Shown here piece by piece: positions 55,430 through 64,000 of a DNA stretch of 64,000 bases. The DNA comes from Protula sp. h YS-2021 (Eukaryota > Annelida > Polychaeta > Sabellida > Serpulidae). Made by a program: the position numbers and the translations under genes. The notes below the pieces were generated by a model. That model was not told where the DNA came from. It saw only the letters and a list, made by a program, of their open reading frames with translations, and did not search any database. Every line of letters begins with the position of its first letter. The stretch's first letter is position 1. The stretch spans positions 4,777,967 through 4,841,966 of the forward strand of contig OX457031.1 of assembly GCA_949752745.1 (NCBI GenBank), given 5' to 3'.

Positions 55430-55770
55430 GCTCAGATATTAACACTGTTTTATATTCAACACATGTACTGAACAATTATGAGCATGGTAGTATGGGCTTT
55501 ATATGATCTCAGCAATGGTGAACAGTGTTATATGTGCAATACATGTGCTCAGAAGTTATTATCTCTGTTACATGTGGTACATCAGAATTCAGCATCAGTG
55601 ATTTGCTATATACCGTTAAGCAGTAATGATTATGTGGGCTATATGTTTGTCTAGCAATCATCACTTGTGTATTTGTGTGCTCAGCAGTCATGACCAATCT
55701 TATATGTGCCAGATTTGATATGAGCAGCTGTTGCAATTATTGTGTTATACGTTGGCCCAACAGTTGTACA
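55430..55770. repeat. Degenerate array around tatgtgctcagcagtnatga
   Basis: About 6-8 diverged units of 35-60 bp (gtgctcag, ttatgagca, ttatatgtgc). Confidence 0.6.
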
Positions 55771-55869
55771 CATTTCACCAGCTATAATATCCGTACAGGC
55801 ATGTAATAAATGCAAGCATTTTTATGAAGAACTGCTTTCGTTCAGTAAAAGGACACCATGATATGTTTT

Positions 55870-56160
55870 TATGTTTGTTATGTTTTTAATGCTGTGTTAT
55901 GTAGTTTGATGTTGTGTCATGTTAGTTTGATGTTGTGTATGTTAGTTCAATGCGTGTTATGCGATATGTTACTTTTATATGTGTATTTTATTACTTTAAT
56001 GTTGTTTATGTCACTTTAATGTTGTTTTTGATACTTTTAAGTGCTTACTTTTACTTTAATATTTTTGATATTATTTAAGTGTTGTGCAATGTTTCATAGG
56101 TGTCTCGTTATGCTACATTGATGTCGTGTTATGTTATTTTAATGTTGCATTAAACTCTGA
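55870..56160. repeat. About 21-bp array of ttatgttactttaatgttg
   Basis: About 12 imperfect units (gttatgttagtttgatgttg). Non-coding. Confidence 0.78.
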
Positions 56161-57199
56161 CAAGAACTGTGTAATTGCTCTTATTCAGCATTTACTCGGT
56201 TTATTGGTGTGACTCGAAAATATAAATGAGCACTCCTTAGGGAGAAAAGACGAAAGTATGTTGATTGGTAGGACCAAAAAATTCTATCCAATTTTTTCGC
56301 CAGTAGAACGAACGCAGGCAGTGTACGGCGTCAAAACGTAAAATATGTGTATATTATGAACAAGACCTAGTGTGCAAAATATGTCAAAAACAAAAAGTCG
56401 TGCCCACTTCATATTTCGCGAACGCAAAGTTCAAATTCTGTGTGATATGTCTTGGATTAGTTGGATGGCTTTAAGCAAAATAGTTATCTATTGTTAAGAA
56501 AAATATCGCGACAGAGGAAAGATTTGGATAGACTTCAGACTTGAAGTAGTTATTCCTTGGATAAGTCGTATGCTTTTTTTAAATCAAGGCAATGGCCCTG
56601 CTTAAAAATATTAAGTGAAATGTTTGCCAGTTTTGTCGGTTGTTTCTTAACTGCGCTGGGGATTGACTTAAGCGTTTTCCATAAGATTTTTAAATGCTCC
56701 TGCTTTCTTTAGAATACTTGAACCCAGAAGCCACATAGCTATAGCTATTTCTTACAATGCTTGTAATTGACCCTTTTGTGCGGTATTCATCTTCACCTTT
56801 TGAGTATTTTTTCAATTCATTGAGAAGCTATTTTATATATGAGAGTGATCCTGTAACTATTATCGTTGTTTGTAGTACCTGGAAGTATTTTTCATTTTTA
56901 GAGTGATCATCTGATGTCTTGTGTTATGACAAGAAGCTCACCATTTTGGCAACAGAATGTCCCTCACTCCTCTTCTACTCAGATGGGTATCTGTTTCGCA
57001 GTTAGAAGAATGCTTTTCTAGTGCTTTTTGGCCGATTGGAATGTATGAACACAAAGTATGTATAGTTATTATATCGGCTATGCTTCACTTTTTTGGATGC
57101 AGATCCTTATCGTTAGGCTGGATAAAAGAATTAAAGTTGCGTTTAGAGTCGTATCTACATCGGATCGGGGGGGAGGGTTGACAGCAAAAAGAAAATCCC

Positions 57200-57446
57200 C
57201 AATGAAGTGGGGAATTGTTGTAGCGACCACCTTCCAAACCCACCAAACTTTTTGTGATCAAACCTATCTGCAACGATCACCTTAAAGACCCGAATAAACA
57301 GGAGTAAAGTAGAACCTGTTTGTACTAACTACATTCAAGATTCAGATAAAAAGATGTGCGGTGAACACTGTCTGTTTTGACGACTTTCCAGACTCGAATA
57401 AAAAAGTACGTACAAGAAAACTGCTACAGTGACAAACTTCCAGGCC
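57200..57446. repeat. Degenerate array of gacaaccttccagacccgaa
   Basis: Four or five diverged units of about 60-75 bp (gcgaccaccttccaaaccc, cgatcaccttaaagacccga, cgactttccagactcgaat, gacaaacttccaggccc) directly in front of the first GPCR pseudogene. Confidence 0.6.
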
Positions 57447-57845
57447 CTGACAAGCACGCCTAAAAGTTATTTTTTCATCGGAGTGTCCCTCTGTGCCTTT
57501 ATTCAATCCTATATTCTCATCATTCACAATCTTTCGTCATTGAAACAATACTGTACTACCCAAGTTTGCGGAATTCTTGAGCTAATGGGCCACAGAATCA
57601 GCCCAATCTCGGCAGCTTTACTGCCTGTACAAGACAGATCAACAGCGTATCATTTGCTTTTATCGTGTTGGTCACCCGTTATGTGTGCCCGCTCAATGTA
57701 GGCTTGCTTTACCAAACCAATATGTTTGAAAGCTGGGGGGTAGGCATGGTTATTGTTACCCGCATGGAACAAAGAAATTGCTCTGTCGTTTTCATGCGGT
57801 ATGTGTTGCTTAGCCAGGATTTCATACAAGACTAAAGATGCTCAA
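57447..57845 (+). pseudogene. GPCR pseudogene 1 (TM5-TM7 region)
   Basis: The plus strand reads FFIGVSLCAFIQSYILIIHN (like TM5 FFFLGLTLYAFIPTCILFIF of the intact gene) and, in another frame from about 57580, ANGPQNQ, FAFIVLVTRYVCPLNVGL (TM6), MFESWGVGMVIVTRMEQ and RYVLLSQDF (TM7 end). It has no TM1-4 part and the frame shifts once. Opposite orientation to the intact receptor at 62380-64000. Confidence 0.85.
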
Positions 57846-58725
57846 TTAAAAATTGAACTGATGCTATTTAGTACCTAGTTATAATGTTTCCTAACCTGAC
57901 AGAGTTCGCAATAGTCTAGATTCAGTCCACTCATTTATTTTATTTTTCTTTGAATGCCACATATGGACCGTTGCAGGTATGTCTTTACATTATATGTTTA
58001 TATTTTTAAAGTTGGTGACTATGCAATTTATTAATTTTGTTATCGTTTTATCTGAGAAGAACTGAGGAAAACTAAGCTGTACTCTTTGAACCAAGGTTGT
58101 TTCTCAACGTGTTACAAAGTAAAAACCAGGTATTACATCACACATTAAATGTAATGATATAATATAATATAATATAATATAATGATAAATAAACACCACT
58201 AGTTATATAGTAGAAAAAAAGAATAGTAAAAATTACAGATTGAGGGTGGTCTATTCTCAAACTAAATTATAAAAACTACATCAAAGAAGGTCAGCGAAGA
58301 CTAGACAAGAGTACATTTTATCCGTTATATAAGTGATAATTAAGAGCTTGCAACGGTGAGAAAACATAATATACTTGAAACAGTTCGTGTCTTAGGTACG
58401 ATTGTTCACAATCCTATTTAGTTTCTTATTAAGCATCTGGCCAGAAGTTTTTCACGAACGTTTGTTTTGTTTTCGGAATAAAGGCTTCTTCGATCGAGAG
58501 GTGAATATATCTTTAAGATACGCGAGAATGATGGCTAGGTTTAAAAGAGCCAAGAAAACATGTCGAAAAACAAGCATCACCAACTCTTTTACATCTAACT
58601 ATATACAAAAAGATATCTTTAGAAGGTATCGTGTATGGATCTATATTTGGATATCTTCCAAATTTTCCTCTCACTGGCTGAGTTATTTATCTCCTGAAAT
58701 AACTGTTGTCCGCGTTTGATATCAG

Positions 58726-59255
58726 TTTTCTTGCCGTGTGATTTCCAATAAAGGCCAAAAGCATTTGCAGCACAAGAAAAATCCGCCTTGTTATATGCAT
58801 TATCTACTTATTTTTTTGGGTTGTCCTAATCTGTTATCAAATCTCATTTGCTGACGTCATCGTTCACAACGCGTGTGTGCTTAACTACGTACAGTCGCAT
58901 ATAGAAGTATATGTATAGGTTTCTTGATCATCAGTTTGTCACTGTATGCTTTCATTAACACTTGTATTCTCATTATTCTTAATCCGCTCATAATTTGACG
59001 AATGCAGCAAAATTCATGCAAGTCTTAGCATAAATGGCCACAAAATTTGTTTAATAAAGACAACAAGGGCTATGCTTAATGAGGGTGTATCTTTCGTTTT
59101 TATTGTGTTGGTTATTCCTTATACATGCACACGTATTGTAGGCTAGGTTCAACAAACCATTGTGTTTCAGCAAAGAGATTGACATGGTTATTGCAACTTG
59201 CATGGAACAAGTAAACAGCTTTGTTAATTTTATATTATATATGTTGCTCTGTAAA
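58726..59255 (+). pseudogene. GPCR pseudogene 2 (TM4-TM7 exon)
   Basis: Starts after an AG like the second exon of the intact gene: FLAV-stop-FPIKAKSICSTRK (a TGA replaces Trp), FADVIVHNACVLNYVQSH, a TAG, LYAFINTCILIILNPLII (TM5), VSFVFIVLVIPYTCTRIVG (TM6), then several stops through the TM7 region. It is more complete than pseudogene 1 but clearly dead. Both plus-strand copies are inverted relative to the intact gene. Confidence 0.88.
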
Positions 59256-62200
59256 CACCAGCAACAAATTCATTGTTCGAATATGTAAATAAGTGGATAT
59301 TTATTAGGGAATATTTTACTCATGTAAAGTGATAAAGTTCATGATGAAAAATTTTGTGATACGCTTAAAAAGCAAAATACTTTCGGCATAATGTTCAGAG
59401 CAAAACGAAGGCAAATTCAAAACCTTTTCAAGAAAATATTACCTTGTGACTACTGAAATATCAATTTTTTGTCACCCACCACACGATTAGTCTTGGTTTT
59501 AGAATTCAAGAAATTTTCTTTGGTGAAACATTTTTCCACCTAGCACGCCTGTTATATAAGATTCAAGGTCACTCTGACTGCAATGAATTTGTATTTCGTA
59601 CTGTGAGAAAACAACATGATATCGTTAGACTATAAATAAAGTTTGCTGTTTGAAATGAATAAAAATGGGACATTTTTCGCTATTAAACTGAACAAATTTC
59701 GTTAGAAAATATTTTAAAACGTGAAATGTTTGTCTGGGTGCTTAGTTTAAATAAGTAGTTTTCTGTTTATGATATGAAAGGAATTTTCTTTAAGCATGTC
59801 AAAGTAAATCTGTTAATTGCAATTCTATTGCAGCTTTTTCAACTGTTCATAGAATGGATATAATATATACAGCTGTTCGCTAGAAAAAACTAAATGATTG
59901 CAAAAGTAACATAATGCTCGCTGAATCTAAATCAAATATTCGCTAAAACTAAACCGAGTGTTCACTATGACTAATATTCTGTAAACAATAAGTTTATGTT
60001 AGTCGAGCGTAAATTTTTGTGCAAATTTTTGTGTAATCTCTTTGAAATACAAAGATATATTCGTCTAAATCTGTTATATTAATACATATGAAATTATTGC
60101 ATGTACATCATTAACTAATAGTGTTAACATCATTTTGATTCATTTTTAAAATTACTCCTTTGTCTTGCGTAGCTTGAGCGTTGTAATATCGTGTTACGTT
60201 CTTAAATGCTTGTGCTTTCTTACTGTTACTTTAATGCAATGTTATGTCGCTATTATGTTGTTGGTGTCTTTATTCATAAACACATACTTTGGTTATAACG
60301 AGTGTTTTTTTTTCGTTCAGGAAATGTTCAAGAGTTTGGATAAGAAATCATATAAAATATTATTATGATTATTATTATACACATATTGTCATTTCCGCAA
60401 CATTAATATTATGTAAACGGACCTTGTATCACTGTTTGGCAGGCTCACTTGTTAGCTACACGTTCGTGCAAAGCTTAGATTGAAATTGTCTGTTGATAAA
60501 GTATATTTTAGGATGAGTCAAAATTGGATATTTAGTGTGAGAGTGACTATGTTACCTTTACTTATTATTTGAGCGATGTAAATGTGTACTATTGCCACAA
60601 AACTGCCTATACATGAACATGTGCCACAGTGGTCATTGCTAAAAAATGAGAAAGGGACAGGAGAAAAGGACCCCGGGACAAAGGCCCCAGCTAAAGGCGA
60701 CCGAAGACAATTTTAAAAGTTTAATTTATTTGAGATTTTCAAAAATGACACTGTTTCTTCACTGAATATTATTTGCTGTCAAGTATTGTCATGGAGGGCC
60801 TGATTACTGTGGGAATTGACATTACGTATAGCTGTTAATTTCTATTAGTAATAGAAATGTTCAACTGCAACACACAGAAGCTATATTACGCTATGTGGTT
60901 CATTGTACTATTCGTTCACTGATGTGAACCATTGTTTCTCAGAGTTGTGAACGGTACCTGCCAGCTACTGCCTATCAATAAATATATCGACATGCTGAAT
61001 TTTATTTTTGCAATTGACTGGCAGCTGAGGCTTCACTAGACACTGTTAAGCCTATTGGCTCAACGGAGTTGTAATTTTATTGTTGAACTTGTGCCATAAA
61101 ATAACAGTAACAAAGATTCTATAATTATTTTATTTATACGGTTATTTTACAACAAAACGCGTTTTCTAAAACTGTATTACTTGACATTATTTATTTGTTT
61201 TATGTTTGATTCAGAAGTTCAATAAATTAGTTACTTGGAGGATTTAAACAAATCGCACGTTGAAGTTACAAAATAAAATCAACGATACAAATGACAAAAA
61301 GATAAATAAAAATTAGCTGCTGTTTGTAGTCTGTTATCTTTCTGTATAAAATAACAACGATGCTGATTTTAAACAAGAAATGTAAAATATAAATTTCAAG
61401 AGGACTCTTGGAGATTAGTTTGCTATTTGCAATCGTAAGATATTAAAATTAAACGTTAGATATATTGCTAAGAACCGTTAATTATGAACCTTGTATTGAA
61501 CCTGAATTGAAGCTGTTGGTCGAATTCATTTAATTTTAAACCAAGCAAATTAAACATAGGCAAGAAATGAAATATATCCGTTCAGTATATAAAGAACTAC
61601 TTCATCAAGCTACAAGTAAAACAAAACAACAATGTGTGCCATTACAAGATTTTTTGGACGACCTATGTTATGATATATATATATATATCGTTGATCGAGC
61701 TAAGGATTATCTGACCGATATTATTGTTCTCTGAACGATCTGATGTTTCTTTGTACAATTTCATAAATTGTAAAATATTAATGTATCGTTTTAGCGAATT
61801 AGCACACTTTGGATTGCTTGTCGATTAGAGTGACATTACATTACACACGCCACGACAAAAAGAAGGCATTGGTCTTTTAAAAAATATTCGAAACAAAAAT
61901 AATAATAATGAAAAGTTAAAGGTAATGAGATATTTATCTGATAGCATTTTTTCGTAAGTTAAATTGTATATTTTAACAGTAAAATCATATGTGAAAATGC
62001 TAGCATGACACCTGTCTATAGATGATCTAGAAATTGATCTTTTAACGTAATCAACGGTAGTTTTCTTTAACTGATACTGTTACATTTTCTATAATATTAC
62101 AATATTAATAAGATACTCAGTGTTTTAAAAGTAGTTATACATCCATACACTTCTCCCTCTTATTGCTTCTTGTTATATTCTGACCACTGATATGTTTTAG

Positions 62201-62379
62201 AGAGAACCTTTGTCTTATTATAAGAAAGACGACAAGAGCTCTTTTTAAATGAAAGCTTTCAAAGTGTCTGCCTTTCAGAAAGGACATGGGTTAGCTGGAA
62301 TGTGCAATCAGTGGACAGAAGCTGACAGACATATTATTTTGCTTTATCGTTTAGAACGATTATAGTTTAGAGAAGTTGT
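59256..62379. other. About 3.1 kb without a recognised gene
   Basis: AT-rich sequence between GPCR pseudogene 2 and the 3' end of the intact GPCR. Only short frames and a small (TA)n at 61674-61688. The GPCR 3' UTR presumably starts below 62380. Confidence 0.55.
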
Positions 62380-63001
62380 TCATTTGCTTTGTGGATGAAT
62401 TTTTCTTTGGTCTCGTTTGTAACACAACATTCTCAAGCTCTCACGAAATCTCTTGCTGAGCAACACATACAATATGAAGTTAATGGAGCTGTTCATTTGC
62501 TCCATGGTTGTCACAACAACCATACCCAAGCCAGGGGTTTCAAATATCTTGGTTTGTTGAACCAAACCTATAATAAGCGCGCACACATACGGGGTTATCA
62601 GCACGATAAAAGCAACAGATACGCTTATTAGCATAATGCTTGTGCGGATATTAAAGCTGTTTTCTTGAGTTGATTGGCTTTGTGGCCCGTTAGCATGAGA
62701 TTTCCGAGAAGCCTGCTGGTATATTAATCTAACAATGATAAGAGGATTGAAAATGAAAAGAATACATGTGGGAATAAACGCATAGAGTGTTAGACCGAGA
62801 AAAAAGAAAAGTTTTACACGTGTTGCCACGTGAGGTTGCACGTAGTTAGGTACACACACGTCGTTGGCGATGACATCAGCAAATGAGCTCTGGTACGCTA
62901 TCATGACTGCCAAAACTGGGTAGATAATACCTATCACAATGCGAGCATTCCTGGTGGTAGAAATTGCCTTAGCTTTGTGAGGAAACCACACAGCAATGAA
63001 T
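62380..63001 (-). CDS. GPCR exon, TM4 to C-terminus
   Basis: Acceptor TATTTTAG precedes 63001. It encodes FIAVWFPHKAKAISTTRNAR, TM4 (IVIGIIYPVLAVMIAY), the ECL2 Cys (DVCVPNYV), TM5 (LFFFLGLTLYAFIPTCILF), TM6 and TM7, then a short basic tail (LRMLCYKRDQRK). Confidence 0.92.
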
Positions 63002-64000
63002 CTAAAATAGTAAATAACGATAACTAAACAAATGATAAATGAATAATCGGTGTGCAGGTCATTAAGAATGAGACAGGTCGTTCTTGCTTAAGCTAAAATG
63101 CAAAAGTCTAAGCTATCTTTTGTTTTACATTGTTTTGCATTTTGCAATGTGTTCGAATTGGTTTGAGTTAGGGACATCTTTTCTGAGCTATGTTATTCAC
63201 GTAACTTAAAGAATGATTCAGAATTTCACAGTGAGCTACATATCCGAGAATATGACAAGTTATCTCTCATGTCATAATAGCTCTTTGACATTCTCTGTGA
63301 TTCGGCGGTCTCAAGCTTACCACATGCCATAGTACTTTTAAGCTATGACATTACGAATAGGTCAAAACATATCTAATCCCAATCAGTATCGTTGAGATAA
63401 TCCATCACAAATCTTTAGCGTGAAGATGAATTATTGAGAATAAGCAAAATAAATAAAGATAATTCCAATTAAATAACATTGCTCTTTTACGAATAGGTTT
63501 CTAATGTACATCTAACCGCAAAAGCCAGAAAATACTTCAACTACTTAATATGTTTAACGCGTTTATATACATTAGATTATGTCATTTCTAGAGGTTACCT
63601 TTCGAAAGTAATGAAGACGACCATCCACGATGAGCTGATCTTGCACATCCGGTACGTCCAAAAGAACAAACTACAAGAGAATGGACTGAAGCTGCGAATG
63701 TCGAATCCAATACTTTCGCGAATCAACTTCCGGTTAAATGGCAACAGGAAGTTGACAGTTCCCTCGGATACTGCAAGCGCTATGAGCAAATGACTCATGG
63801 GCAGGTGACGGAATCGCTTCGACGACACGATGATGACTGTGAGCGCGTTGCCGGCTATGCCCACGACAGCTAGGAGAACTACTATGACGCCGTTGGATAT
63901 CTCCAAAGCACTGGGATCAGGCTGAGTTTTGCCTTCAATCTCAGTTACAAAGTTAGCCCTTGTGAGCTCGGCTAGACTTCTAGAACTTACTGTACTTAAA
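62380..64000 (-). CDS. Rhodopsin-class peptide-type GPCR (two exons visible, 5' partial)
   Basis: Exon 64000-63599 is open to the window edge. It encodes an N-terminal tail (RANFVTEIEGKTQPDPSAL), TM1 (VVGIAGNALTVIIV), TM2 (LLIALAVSEGTVNFLLPF, with Glu at the usual Asp position) and TM3, ending FITFER. Donor GTAACC splits the Arg codon; exon 63001-62380 resumes FIAVWFPHKAKAI and covers TM4 to the stop. Class A marks are GN in TM1, ERF for DRY, Pro in TM6 (ITPYVCAL) and SSINFILY for NPxxY. This is typical of lineage-expanded peptide receptors of protostomes (FMRFamide/TRH-receptor-like); the ligand is unknown. The start Met is not in the window. Confidence 0.9.
63002..63598. other. GPCR intron
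   Basis: A 597-bp AT-rich intron with GT donor and AG acceptor; no other feature. Confidence 0.85.
63599..64000 (-). CDS. GPCR exon, N-terminus to TM3 (runs off the window)
   Basis: The frame is open from 64000 down to donor GTAACC after 63599. The first Met-like codon inside TM1 is actually TTG, so the true start is further upstream, outside the window. It contains TM1-TM3 and a Cys near the top of TM3 (FSCSLFFWTYRMCK). Confidence 0.88.

Noticed and set aside
57447..57701. A 90-codon plus-strand gene starting near 57429
   Set aside because: It is part of a frameshifted GPCR relic, not an independent gene.
58402..58719. 105-codon basic frame upstream of GPCR pseudogene 2
   Set aside because: No recognisable family and no match to the receptor's first exon. 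Probably a chance frame in AT-rich DNA.

Overview
The window is animal nuclear DNA: genes are split by introns with GT..AG borders, there are long (CA)n, (TA)n and (GA)n microsatellites, many private minisatellites and several transposon families. The gene content (tandem alpha-1,3-fucosyltransferase-like genes, a receptor with an 8-cysteine EGF domain, a lineage-type peptide GPCR) fits a lophotrochozoan invertebrate, most likely a mollusc and perhaps a gastropod. That placement is inference from family style and not proof.

Layout. (1) 0-10.3 kb, minus strand: ten consecutive exons of a DDX49/Dbp8 DEAD-box RNA helicase, with both gene ends missing. Six of its exons have a tandem repeat at or within about 15 bp of a splice site, and one intron holds a 3.2-kb DNA transposon inserted into its minisatellite. 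(2) About 11-42.1 kb: three tandem copies of a segmental unit, each with one minus-strand single-exon GT10 fucosyltransferase gene. Unit 1 is interrupted by a 6.2-kb Polinton/Maverick-like fold-back element and a pogo/Tigger relic, and unit 3 by a decayed CR1/L2-type LINE. Copies 1 and 2 are intact; copy 3 is broken by a 2-bp deletion and looks mosaic. (3) 42.2-43.3 kb: short repeats. (4) 43.9-49.8 kb, plus strand: at least seven phase-compatible exons of a single-pass membrane receptor (signal peptide, beta-rich ectodomain, EGF domain, two 30-nt exons, TM helix), with introns full of micro- and minisatellites. (5) 50-56.2 kb: repeats and a fourth, more divergent fucosyltransferase relic. (6) 57.4-59.3 kb, plus strand: two GPCR pseudogenes related to the intact, opposite-strand peptide-type GPCR at 62.4-64.0 kb, whose 5' end lies outside the window.

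The genes do not form one pathway: DDX49 is housekeeping ribosome biogenesis, while the fucosyltransferases, receptor and GPCR are surface or secretory genes of kinds that often expand in tandem. The main theme is turnover: local duplication, gene death, and tandem repeats seeded at splice junctions.
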